64,000 bases of DNA from Planomonospora sp. ID82291 (lineage in GTDB: Bacteria > Actinomycetota > Actinomycetes > Streptosporangiales > Streptosporangiaceae), in NCBI RefSeq assembly GCF_015711645.1, contig NZ_JABTEX010000002.1, forward strand, positions 1,488,001 to 1,552,000, given 5' to 3'. Below are positions 43,872 through 51,780 of this stretch, piece by piece. The notes under the pieces are model-generated. The model saw only the letters and a list, made by a program, of their open reading frames with translations. It did not search any database and was not told where the DNA came from. Numbering within the stretch: position 1 is the first letter of the stretch; each line of letters starts with the position of its first letter. Made by a program: the position numbers and the translations under genes.

Positions 43872-45944
43872 ATGGCGGCGGCCGGCAAGACCGTGGAGAA
43901 GACCTCTCGCGCACGACTGAGCGCGGTCATCAAGTCCGCGCGCGACATCATGCGCAAGGACGCCGGGCTCAACGGCGACCTCGACCGGCTGCCACAGCTC
44001 TCCTGGCTGCTGTTCCTGCGGGCCTTCGACGCTTTGGAGGCCGACCGGAAGTCGATGGAGGACGACTACCGTCCCGCGATCGAGGCGCCCTACCGCTGGC
44101 GTGACTGGGCGGAGGACCCCGAGCTGTACGGCGACGCGCTCCGGGATTTCGTCAACGGCGAGCTGCTGCCGTACCTCAAGGGAGAGTTGGAAGGCAAGGC
44201 CCCCCGTGACGCGGTGCTGGTGGACCTGTTCAAGGACATCCACAACCGCATGCTCTCCGGTTATCTCCTCGGCGACCTCATCCGCCAGCTCAACGAGATC
44301 AACTTCGCCTCCAGCGACGACATCCACACGATGGCCCACTTGTACGAGACGATCCTGCGGGAGGTGCGTGACGCCGCAGGAGACTCGGGCGAGTTCTACA
44401 CGCCGAGACCGGTGATCCGGTTCATGGTCCGGCAGTCGTTCCTGTCGCTGGGGGAGAGCATCCTCGACCCGGCCTGCGGGACGGGCGGCTTCCTGGTCGA
44501 GAGCCTTGAGGAGTTGGGGGACAAAGCCACCAGCACCGAGGCGTGGACGCGGCTCCAGAAGGACTTGCGGGGCATCGAGAAGAAGCCGCTGCCGTACCTG
44601 CTCTGCCTGATGAACCTCATCCTGCACGGGATCGAGGCGCCGACCGTCGTACGGAACAACGCCCTGGTCCAGATGACCGGGGAGATCGGGCCCGCGAGCA
44701 AGGTCGACGTGGTCCTCACCAACCCGCCGTTCGGCGGGGAAGAGGAGACCTCGGTCTCCGAGCGCTTCGCCAAGGGAGTCCGGACGAAGGAGACGGCCTG
44801 GCTCTTCCTCGTCGCGATCCTCGACAAGCTCAAGCCCGGCGGCCGGTGCGCGATCGTTCTGCCTCACAACGTGCTCTTCGGCGAGGGCGCGGGCACCCGG
44901 ATCAAGGAGCGGCTGCTGCGCGAGTGTGACCTCCACACGGTCGTACGACTTCCGGAAGGGGTCTTCGCGCCCTACACCCAGATCCCGGCCAACCTGCTCT
45001 TCTTCGAGAAGACCGGGCCGACGAAAGAAACTTGGTTCTATGAGATCCTCCCGCCAGATGGGCGAAAGAAATACACCAAGACCAAACCCATGCGGGACGA
45101 GGGGTTTGGCGAGTGTGTCTCCTGGTGGGGTGGGCGGAAGCGTGAAGGGCGCGTGGAGAACGGGCGCGCCTGGCGCGTTCCTGTCGCAGACATCGAAAAT
45201 AGAGGATTCAACCTTAATTTAACCAACCCGCGCGATGGAGATGGTCTGGAGCGTCGCTCTCCTAAGGAGATTGTTGCTGACTTGATTGCCAGCAAGCGTG
45301 ATACCCTGATTCTTCTTGAAAAGATACTGCTCGATATCGATGCTTCCGAGAGATTGTTTTCGAGGATATCCGGAGATGGGACTTCTAGGGTACGCATATC
45401 AGAGGTATTGAAAGCTGACCGCAGGCCGATCGATATCGATCCCGAAAAGAATTATCGGGCGCTGGGTCTTCGCTCCTTTGGTAAGGGGACGATTCGATAT
45501 CCCCCTGCACCTGGTGCCGAGTTGAGCAAATTACGTTACTTCACCTTCCCTCAGGACGCCCTTGTGCTCAGTAATATCAAGGCGTGGGAAGGTGCGGTAG
45601 GGGTCACGGCGGCCAAAGACGTCGAATGTGTCGCATCGAATCGCTTTCTTTTCTATGTGCCCATAGACTCTCGGGTTAATATTGGCTTCGTTCGCTACTA
45701 CTTCCTTACTAGGGCAGGGTTGGCTGCTATCGGATCCTGCTCCCCGGGCATGGCAGACCGCAATCGCACCCTGGGAGTCAAGGCATTCGAGCAGCTGTTC
45801 ATCCCTCTACCCGAGCGTGATGTCCAAGACCATGTCGTGAAAATTCTCGACGAAGTCACGGGGGGCCTTGAAAAGACGATCATTGCGGACGAGCAGGCGA
45901 CAGCATTGAGAGTGTCGTTGCTGGACGCCCTGTTTGCTGGCTGA
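43872..45944 (+). CDS. type I methylase fused to a single specificity domain (HsdM-HsdS)
   Basis: A 690-residue protein. The N-terminal HsdM helical domain (DRLPQLSWLLFLRAFDALEA) is followed by an N6-adenine methylase domain with SAM motif ILDPACGTGGFLVE near residue 198 and catalytic NPPF (VVLTNPPFGGEEE). From about residue 490 a coiled-coil (SPKEIVADLIASKRDTLILL) leads into an HsdS-type target domain: VRISEVLKADRRPIDIDP, YFTFPQDALVLSNIKAWEG, ASNRFLFYVPI, GMADRNRTLGVKAFEQLFIP, then PLPERDVQDHVVKILDEV as the conserved helix. Only one TRD exists and no separate hsdS follows. The recognised site is probably formed by a dimer. The 3' part from ~45,030 is AT-richer, suggesting TRD replacement. 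ATG 43872 with AAGGA upstream. Confidence 0.88.
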   Translation: MAAAGKTVEKTSRARLSAVIKSARDIMRKDAGLNGDLDRLPQLSWLLFLRAFDALEADRKSMEDDYRPAIEAPYRWRDWAEDPELYGDALRDFVNGELLPYLKGELEGKAPRDAVLVDLFKDIHNRMLSGYLLGDLIRQLNEINFASSDDIHTMAHLYETILREVRDAAGDSGEFYTPRPVIRFMVRQSFLSLGESILDPACGTGGFLVESLEELGDKATSTEAWTRLQKDLRGIEKKPLPYLLCLMNLILHGIEAPTVVRNNALVQMTGEIGPASKVDVVLTNPPFGGEEETSVSERFAKGVRTKETAWLFLVAILDKLKPGGRCAIVLPHNVLFGEGAGTRIKERLLRECDLHTVVRLPEGVFAPYTQIPANLLFFEKTGPTKETWFYEILPPDGRKKYTKTKPMRDEGFGECVSWWGGRKREGRVENGRAWRVPVADIENRGFNLNLTNPRDGDGLERRSPKEIVADLIASKRDTLILLEKILLDIDASERLFSRISGDGTSRVRISEVLKADRRPIDIDPEKNYRALGLRSFGKGTIRYPPAPGAELSKLRYFTFPQDALVLSNIKAWEGAVGVTAAKDVECVASNRFLFYVPIDSRVNIGFVRYYFLTRAGLAAIGSCSPGMADRNRTLGVKAFEQLFIPLPERDVQDHVVKILDEVTGGLEKTIIADEQATALRVSLLDALFAG

Positions 45945-46058
45945 ATTATTCGATGAATGTCGTTTTGTGGCCGCGAGAATTACTGAATTCTTCTCTGTTG
46001 GACGCTGATTCCAGTGGTTGATTCTTGTTCTAACGAACTGACGTCGCGGAATGATTGG

Positions 46059-46096
46059 CTGTGGAGAGGCTCCATGAATTGATAGCCTCTCCACAG
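46059..46096. terminator. bidirectional terminator after the methylase gene
   Basis: Positions 46059-46071 (CTGTGGAGAGGCT) pair with 46084-46096 (AGCCTCTCCACAG), a 13-bp perfect stem with a 12-nt loop. It lies 115 nt after the methylase stop and 18 nt past the end of the minus-strand DUF397 gene. Confidence 0.8.
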
Positions 46097-46113
46097 AGGA
46101 ATCCCTAGTGTGG

Positions 46114-46326
46114 CTAGTCGAACTCACCGGCCTTCGCGCCGTCGATGAAGGCGTTCCACTCGCCTGAGGTGAAGACCAGCGCGGGACCGGTGGGGTTCTT
46201 GCTGTCGCGGACGCCTCGACGTCCACTGGACAGTTCGGCGACCTCGACGCAGTTCCCGCCGTCAGGGCCTGACAGGCTGGACTTGCGCCATGTGGCGGCC
46301 TTGAGCTCCTGGGTCAGCTTGTCCAT
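46114..46326 (-). CDS. DUF397 domain protein
   Basis: A 70-residue protein with WRKSSLSGPDGGNCVEVAEL, RRGVRDSKNPTGPALVFTSG and EWNAFIDGAKAGEFD. This is a complete DUF397, found beside WhiJ/BldB-type regulators in Streptomyces and relatives. Its start lies inside the end of the XRE gene (13-nt overlap), so the two are translated together. By analogy with Streptomyces whiJ neighbours it modulates the DNA-binding partner. The chemical role is unknown. Confidence 0.92.
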   Translation of the reverse strand: MDKLTQELKAATWRKSSLSGPDGGNCVEVAELSSGRRGVRDSKNPTGPALVFTSGEWNAFIDGAKAGEFD

Positions 46327-47141
46327 CGTTTCAACGCCTCCTCGATCATTTTCAGGGACTCGCGCTGGGACAGTGCTTCGGAGCGAATCCCCTCGTATCT
46401 GTATGTTAGGAGGCTTACGTCCTCCGGTCGCTCGGTTACTCGGCTCATGACCCCAGCGGACTCGACGTACGCCGTGTCGGAAACCCCATGTGCACTTGCG
46501 ATGGCAAAACCGCCGGCGAGGCCGCTGGTGCAGTAGGCGCTGAAGGGGAGGATCTGAATGGTGATCCGGGGCGTCTGGCCGACTTCGAGAAGATGGGCGA
46601 GCTGCGCTGCCATGGTGTTGGGACTGCCGATCGGGCGGTGAAGAACCCCTTCGTCGATCACGGTCCAGAAAAGGGGCGGCTTGGAGCGCCTGAGGATCGA
46701 TTGGCGTTCCAAGCGGGCGGTGACCTGTTCGTCGACCTGCTCGGGAGTGGCGCCGATCTCGCCGCCCAGAACGGCCCTGGCGTAGTCCTCGATCTGAAGT
46801 AGGCCGGGCATGACGATGGGCTCCCAGGAGCGGAGCGCTTCCGCAGTCGCCTCCACGTCGAGCCAGGGGCGGAACCACGGCGGGGCCGAGGCGTGGTTGA
46901 CCATCGGCCAGAGGCGCATCAGCGCGCCTTCGGCCTCCAGGACCTCGTCGCAGTGGCGGGCGAAATCCTCCGTGGGTGACCGTCTCGCCGTCTCGATCAT
47001 GCTGATCGTGCCGACGGAGTAGGAGACGGCTCGCGACAGCCGCATCTGGGACCAGCCCCGCGCCTTGCGGTGCCGCCGCAACTCGAAGCCGAAGAGAGCG
47101 GTCGGGGATTCGGAGGGCAGGAGAGTGCTTTCCTTTGGCAT
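46314..47141 (-). CDS. XRE-family regulator with DUF5753 (WhiJ-like)
   Basis: A 275-residue protein. The N-terminal Cro/C1-type helix-turn-helix is LRRHRKARGWSQMRLSRAVS then SVGTISMIETARRSPTEDFA. The DUF5753 domain follows: WEPIVMPGLLQIEDYARAVL, VTARLERQSILRR, PPLFWTVIDEGVLHRPIG, ITIQILPFSAYCTSGLAGGF and DVSLLTYRYEGIRSEALS. The family includes Streptomyces WhiJ, which represses differentiation genes. GGGAGGA precedes ATG 47141 by 3 nt. It is divergent from the ATPase gene at 47292; these three form the set often repeated in Streptomyces genomes. Confidence 0.93.
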   Translation of the reverse strand: MPKESTLLPSESPTALFGFELRRHRKARGWSQMRLSRAVSYSVGTISMIETARRSPTEDFARHCDEVLEAEGALMRLWPMVNHASAPPWFRPWLDVEATAEALRSWEPIVMPGLLQIEDYARAVLGGEIGATPEQVDEQVTARLERQSILRRSKPPLFWTVIDEGVLHRPIGSPNTMAAQLAHLLEVGQTPRITIQILPFSAYCTSGLAGGFAIASAHGVSDTAYVESAGVMSRVTERPEDVSLLTYRYEGIRSEALSQRESLKMIEEALKRWTS

Positions 47142-47291
47142 CGGTCCTCCCGGTCGTTTTCACCAACGTTTCAATGAAACTGCGATTGAAGCCGTTGATG
47201 ACTGGTGGAAGTCAATTCGCTACCGAATGTAGCCGAGGGTTGGGATGGTGGGAAGGGCGATCGGGAACCAACTCTTCGGTCAGGTGAATTG

Positions 47292-47768
47292 ATGAAATCA
47301 GTGCGGGAGGAGTCTTCGATCCTCGGTGAGATCAGTCTGCCGAGTGTCCGCGAATCCGTGGCGCGCGCACGCTCCGAGGTACGCGGATGGCTTGGGGAGG
47401 GGCATCCCGCGATCGACGATGTCGTGCTGGCCGTGTCCGAGCTCACGACGAATGCCATCGTGCATTCGAACTCGCGGCCCGGCGACCTTATCCGTCTCAC
47501 TCTTGCCGCTACGGAGGAAATTGTTTATTTGGAGGTGAGTGATCCGGGATCGATGTTTTCTGGACCTCATGTTCGGAAAGAGCCGGATGCGGAAGACGGT
47601 CGAGGGCTGCTGATCGTCCGCGAGATCTCCGCGGAACGGGGGACCCGCGAGCACGGCCGGGGCCGAGGCCGTACGGTCTGGTGCGTCATCCGGGCGGACC
47701 TCGGAGACTCCGGCCCGCCCATCCTCGACCCGCACTCCGGGAGGGAGGGCGGATACAGTCCTCGCTGA
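47292..47768 (+). CDS. anti-sigma-type histidine-kinase-like ATPase (RsbW-like)
   Basis: A 158-residue HATPase_c domain protein. The N box is VVLAVSELTTNAIVHSNSR, the G1 box DPGSMF and the G2 region AEDGRGLLIVREISAERG; the C-terminus GRTVWCVIRADL is typical of the large Streptomyces family of SpoIIAB/RsbW-like ATPases. ATG 47292 was chosen because AGGTG lies 5 nt upstream and homologs begin near here; the frame is open to 47205. It faces the WhiJ-like regulator across a shared promoter region (150 nt). It likely binds a regulator or anti-sigma partner; the target is unknown. Confidence 0.9.
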   Translation: MKSVREESSILGEISLPSVRESVARARSEVRGWLGEGHPAIDDVVLAVSELTTNAIVHSNSRPGDLIRLTLAATEEIVYLEVSDPGSMFSGPHVRKEPDAEDGRGLLIVREISAERGTREHGRGRGRTVWCVIRADLGDSGPPILDPHSGREGGYSPR

Positions 47769-47857
47769 TCGTGCCTCCAGCGAGGGCCTCCTCTCCGAGA
47801 GGAGAAGTCGTCTCCCCGACGTCCGGCCGGAGGCTTCCCCGTGGCTCCAGGCCGGAC

Positions 47858-47896
47858 ACGGCTCCCGATGAGGCCCGTCCCTTCATCGGGAGCCGT
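47858..47896. terminator. bidirectional terminator after the ATPase and DUF262 genes
   Basis: ACGGCTCCCGATGA (47858-47871) pairs with TCATCGGGAGCCGT (47883-47896): 14 perfect pairs, 11-nt loop, then TTCCTCTCG. It lies 90 nt past the ATPase stop and 51 nt past the end of the minus-strand DUF262 gene. Confidence 0.85.
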
Positions 47897-47946
47897 TTCC
47901 TCTCGTGAAGCGGGACGGCGATTGCCCGCCGTACGGGCCCGGCGGG

Positions 47947-49578
47947 TCAGACGGAGTCGTCCAGCCCGGCGAGTTCCAGGGCGCGGCGGTGCAGGGTCTC
48001 GGAGCGGACGCGTAGGAACTCCTGGTAGTCGTTGCGCATCGCCGCCTCGAAGGCGTCCTTGGTCACCAAGCAGCCGACCAGATGGTCGAGGATCTTCTGC
48101 TCGCCGCTCTCGTCGACGAAGTCCTTCAGGTAGCCGGCGGGCGCCTGGTTGGATATGGCGATGTTGGTGGCCGAGCTGAGCATGACGATGTTGGCGGGGA
48201 CGTTCGCCTGGTCGTGGTCGAGGCGCTGCTGCCGCTTCAGGTAGTCCTTCGGGAAGAAGTGGTGCCACTCCTTGTCGTTGGCCCAGGACAGGGCCTTCCC
48301 GGTGTCCAGTTTCGCGCCGGTGCGGATGTCGAGGGGAGTGGCGTCGGCGAGTATGAGGGCGACCATCTTGGAGACGGCGTTCTCGACCCGGAACTTGTTC
48401 TTCCGCCAGATCTCACTGCGCGGCACCGAGATGGGCGCCTCGATCTCGGGAGTCTTCCCGGTGACGAAGTCGGTGACCGCCGCGTGGTCCGCCGTCATCT
48501 GGCTCAGCCCCCAGTTCTGGAACCTGCCACCGAGGGTGGTCCGCCAGAACCAGCGGCGGATGGCGGCGTGCTGCGCGGCGGTGGGCCGGTTCAGCCGCGC
48601 GAAGACGTCCACCAGGATGGCGAACTGGGTGTCGTAGGGCAGTGTCTTGGAGGAGGGGGTCCCGATCTCCGTCACCAGGAAGTCGACGGCGCGCCTGGCG
48701 GCCTCCGCCGTCCTGCCGATCGCCTCTCTCAGCTCGGGCCTGGGTAGCTTCCGGATCTGTTCGATGTCCGTCTTGGAGTAGCCGAACCCGGCGGTGGCGG
48801 CCACGGCGCGGAGCAGCACCTTGGGGTCGAGATCGCCGTAGCGCTTCCGGTGGAGGACTTCCTTGATCTCGTCGATCGAGTCCAGCAGGTCGAAGTCGGG
48901 GGCCCAGGTGGCGGCCCGCATGAACTCCACCAGGCTCAGGGGTGTCCCCGTGGTGTTGATGCGTTCGAAGACCAGACCGACTTCGTCGATCGGCATGTCC
49001 CGGAGCGTCACCACCGCGATCTGGTAGTCCGTGAACCGGTTGTGGAGCAGCCGTGCCCGCTGTTTGAGCTCCTCGTCGGCGATCCGCTCCAGCCGTACGA
49101 CGAACTCCGCGCTGTCGAGGAGGAACCGGAGCGGAAGTTGTGTCGGCGGGGGCTCCTCGAAGTCCTCCCGATGGAGGAAAGCGGCCTCGGCGAGGTCGTA
49201 GACGATGTTCCACGGACTTCTGGGGTCACCGTCGGGCTCCCAGTGCAGAGCACCGCAGATCGTGGAGAGCCGTTGCTGGCCGTCCAGCAGATAGTTGACG
49301 TGACGACCGCTCGGCAACGATTCGACCTCCAGGCCCGCGATCGTCCGCTCGCTCGCCAGCTCCTGGTCGCTCTCCCAGAGCAGGACGCTGCCGACCGGGT
49401 AGTTCTTCGCCACGGAGTCGAGCAGGTTCAGGATCTGCCGGCGCGTCCAGACGAAGTCCCGCTGGAACTTGGGCAGCACGACGCGGCCGTCGAGGATGTC
49501 GTCGGCGACCTTGACGAGCCGTGGAGTCGAGGGCTCGGGGTCGCGAGGAAGCCGCCTGCGCGAGGGTGACCGCTGCAC
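47947..49578 (-). CDS. DUF262 protein with HNH-like C-terminus (GmrSD-like)
   Basis: A 543-residue protein. The N-terminal DUF262 (ParB/sulfiredoxin-like) has LVKVADDILDGRVVLPKFQRDFVW (landmarks VVLPKFQRDFVW), LLDSVAKNYPVGSVLLWES, and the hallmark YLLDGQQRLSTICG. The C-terminal part contains DKEWHHFFPKDYL and NIVMLSSATNIAISNQAPAG, a pattern like the HNH motif of DUF1524. DUF262-DUF1524 proteins include GmrSD-type enzymes that cut modified DNA, with DGQQR binding or hydrolysing nucleotide. The start is GTG 49578, GGAGA 5 nt upstream. It is the second nuclease-type gene in this island. Substrate (modified or foreign DNA) is inference. Confidence 0.82.
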   Translation of the reverse strand: MQRSPSRRRLPRDPEPSTPRLVKVADDILDGRVVLPKFQRDFVWTRRQILNLLDSVAKNYPVGSVLLWESDQELASERTIAGLEVESLPSGRHVNYLLDGQQRLSTICGALHWEPDGDPRSPWNIVYDLAEAAFLHREDFEEPPPTQLPLRFLLDSAEFVVRLERIADEELKQRARLLHNRFTDYQIAVVTLRDMPIDEVGLVFERINTTGTPLSLVEFMRAATWAPDFDLLDSIDEIKEVLHRKRYGDLDPKVLLRAVAATAGFGYSKTDIEQIRKLPRPELREAIGRTAEAARRAVDFLVTEIGTPSSKTLPYDTQFAILVDVFARLNRPTAAQHAAIRRWFWRTTLGGRFQNWGLSQMTADHAAVTDFVTGKTPEIEAPISVPRSEIWRKNKFRVENAVSKMVALILADATPLDIRTGAKLDTGKALSWANDKEWHHFFPKDYLKRQQRLDHDQANVPANIVMLSSATNIAISNQAPAGYLKDFVDESGEQKILDHLVGCLVTKDAFEAAMRNDYQEFLRVRSETLHRRALELAGLDDSV

Positions 49579-49720
49579 TGGTTCTCCAGGGGACGAGATC
49601 GAGAAGGAGGCTGTGTCGAAGAGGTGCCGTCCTGATCGCACCGTCCAAGGTAGAGCTCCTGGCGATGCTCGATCTTTTTCACGCCGAAGATCAGGCAGGG
49701 ACGGAACGCCTCTGGTGACG

Positions 49721-50482
49721 TCAGGCAGTCGTGGCCCAGTCTTCACCCCGGAACGGCAGATAGCCGCATGGAACGGAGCCGTGGAGTCGAACCCTGAGCC
49801 GCAGGTTGGGCGGAACGTCAGATCCGTTCACCTGAGCGACTCGGATGGTCATCGCACCGGCATCGCGAACGTGATGAACGTAGTCGAGGAGAAGGTCCGG
49901 GACCCAGCCCAACTCGGTGCCTTCGCGGGTGACCAGCAGTGCCCTCTGATTGACCGGGTTCGACGGGTCATCGCGCAGGTCGAGCAGTTCGCCTTCGTGG
50001 AGGACGGAGATGCAGGACTCGGCTCCTGGCCTGTGCCGCGATCCGTGTACGAAGAAGGCAGCGGACGTCCGGCCGTCCTCCTCAACGCATGGCTCGGGTA
50101 CCAGGAAGATCGAGTCTCCGGCCCGGCGTCCTCCCGAACGGCCGAGCACCGTCATGGGGGATGCGCCGCCGGACAGGCCGAGCACTGTCAAGTATCGGCG
50201 GTAGTCGGGCCGTCGGGAATCCATCAGACGCTGGTTGAACAATGGGAACAGAGCCGAGGATCGGTAACGGCGCTCCAGGTCCCCGAAGCCGAGCAGCGGC
50301 CTGAAACCCGGGATGTCCATCACTTTCCGCAGGTAAGCGAACGAGAAACCATCGCTGGTCTTCTCCAGGACGCCGATGGGAGCGATGGCGCGAGTGCGTG
50401 GATCCTGCCACGCGACCAGCAGACGAGAGGTGCCTGCCGTGCCGCTTGTGCGCAACGACGAGGACTGGGACGAACTAGCCAT
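49721..50482 (-). CDS. HipA-N-like plus HIRAN domain protein
   Basis: A 253-residue protein. Residues ~20-95 (VAWQDPRTRAIAPIGVLEKT; FSFAYLRKVMDIPGFRPLLG; ALFPLFNQRLMDSRRPDYRR) resemble the N-terminal subdomain of HipA kinases (HipS-like), with the IGVLEKT and FPLFNQRLM pattern. Residues ~135-245 fit a HIRAN domain: AFFVHGSRHRPGAESCISVL, GELLDLRDDPSNPVNQRALL, LGWVPDLLLDYVHHV, CGYLPF. HIRAN domains bind DNA ends or stalled forks. Its start overlaps the kinase gene's stop by 8 nt, so the two are coupled and in fixed ratio. Splitting HipA into kinase plus N-part resembles HipBST, with a HIRAN added and the order reversed. Confidence 0.72.
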   Translation of the reverse strand: MASSSQSSSLRTSGTAGTSRLLVAWQDPRTRAIAPIGVLEKTSDGFSFAYLRKVMDIPGFRPLLGFGDLERRYRSSALFPLFNQRLMDSRRPDYRRYLTVLGLSGGASPMTVLGRSGGRRAGDSIFLVPEPCVEEDGRTSAAFFVHGSRHRPGAESCISVLHEGELLDLRDDPSNPVNQRALLVTREGTELGWVPDLLLDYVHHVRDAGAMTIRVAQVNGSDVPPNLRLRVRLHGSVPCGYLPFRGEDWATTA

Positions 50483-51452
50483 CGAGCAGCCTCCTCCTGT
50501 TAGCGTCCACCAGTTCAACTGCGAACGTACGCGCTACCTCCGACATTTCTGGAACCAGCGCGGCCAGGTCCTCGATCTGATCTTTCGCGCATGCTTCCAG
50601 CCGGTCAAGCCAGTATCCACGAACCTCCGGGCTGACGAGGTTCAGCGCGTTCTTGGCGAAGTCGGTGAGTGGCACCTTGCGGCACCCCTCGAATCGCCAA
50701 GCGGTGCCCTTATGCAGGAAGGCCTTCCACTCCATCGTGTCACGCAACTTCCGCTCACGATCCGCATCGGTGAGGCTGAACCCCAGACTGGTGGCGTGAT
50801 CGTATGACGGCGCCAGCCTCTGGTCGCCCTTGTCCGGGCCGAGGAGCACGGCCCAGTTCGCAGGATGCCGATCACGGTTGGCGATCAGCGCGTCGAAGAC
50901 CGTATAGCCCGCGAACGTGTCAAAGGCATTGAAGCTCCCGGGTCCCGTGAAACCAGGCGGGTGGTCATACTCCTGCAAAACGATACGAACGTTCTGCAGA
51001 GTGTGCCCTTCGTGTCTCTTGTCCATGGGATCGTGCTGCCCGAGCAACTCGGCCAGCAGAACGTATCCGGGCTGCAACTGCCAGTAGGCAGGCTTCACGT
51101 CGTACGACAGGCAGCCTCGGCGGCCATCCCGGGTCGCGAGATCGATCAGAGCTCTGGGTGCGCCCAGAAGACCGGCCACTTCCGACGCGAGTTTTTCGGG
51201 CCAGTGATCCGCCTGTTCCGCGTTGTCGTGGCGGACGTTCGGCTTGAACAGGGCGCGCCTACGGGTAACCGGTTCTATCAGCCAGATCTTCTCCTCTGAA
51301 CCGTCCGCTTCGTAGAGATCCACAGCCCAGTCGGTCGCGTCCGCCACGGGGAAGGTCTCAGCCATCCGGGCACGGTACCAACCATCACCACTTACTGTGA
51401 TGTTCTTCTCGCCCATCGCGATGCTCGTACTCTTCTCCCGCTCCGGCTTCAC
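50475..51452 (-). CDS. HipA-like serine/threonine kinase
   Basis: A 325-residue protein containing the HipA C-terminal kinase fold: ATP-lysine region RRRALFKPNVRHDNAEQ near residue 68, EKLASEVAGLLGAPRA, RGCLSYDV, the catalytic loop LIANRDRHPANWAVLL near residue 190 and the metal motif LAPSYDHATSLGF near 215. The catalytic Asp and metal Asp are conserved, so it is probably active. Known HipA toxins phosphorylate GltX or other tRNA synthetases; the target here is unknown. It lacks the HipA N-terminal part, which appears to be encoded by the next gene. GTG 51452 was selected because GAGGT is 5 nt upstream; ATG 51416 and 51365 are alternatives. No HipB-type repressor is adjacent. Confidence 0.82.
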   Translation of the reverse strand: MKPEREKSTSIAMGEKNITVSGDGWYRARMAETFPVADATDWAVDLYEADGSEEKIWLIEPVTRRRALFKPNVRHDNAEQADHWPEKLASEVAGLLGAPRALIDLATRDGRRGCLSYDVKPAYWQLQPGYVLLAELLGQHDPMDKRHEGHTLQNVRIVLQEYDHPPGFTGPGSFNAFDTFAGYTVFDALIANRDRHPANWAVLLGPDKGDQRLAPSYDHATSLGFSLTDADRERKLRDTMEWKAFLHKGTAWRFEGCRKVPLTDFAKNALNLVSPEVRGYWLDRLEACAKDQIEDLAALVPEMSEVARTFAVELVDANRRRLLDG

Positions 51453-51624
51453 CGATGACCTCAAGGCCGCGGCGGTCTCCCGGAGCCTTCTGGTCGATCT
51501 CCCCGGGTTGTACGGGACGGCCTCCTGAGGGACGGTGCCCGCCGACTCCGGTACGCCGGGGACCGGGGGTACGGCCTGCCGTACCCGGGCCGGGTCCATG
51601 TCCTGGCCTCCCGCCGGGGTGCGC

Positions 51625-51770
51625 TCATCCGCGGCCGGCGGCCGGCCGGAGGCGTTCGATCTCGTCGGCGGCGTTGAGCGCCGCCGCGTGGAAGTTCGCG
51701 TCCGCGGCGGCGCCGAGCCACAGGCGGTCGACTGTCCGCGGAGCCTCGGAGAGCCGGCCTCGGTGGTCCT
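51625..51770 (-). pseudogene. possible minus-strand gene remnant
   Basis: On the minus strand, in frame to a stop near 51625, the stretch TVDRLWLGAAADANFHAAAL followed by NAADEIERLRPAAGRG has protein-like composition with alternating helix residues. The upstream part of that frame is antisense to another remnant and looks non-coding. I read it as the C-terminal scrap of a lost gene. No family is recognised. Confidence 0.25.
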
Positions 51771-51780
51771 CCCCCTGGTG

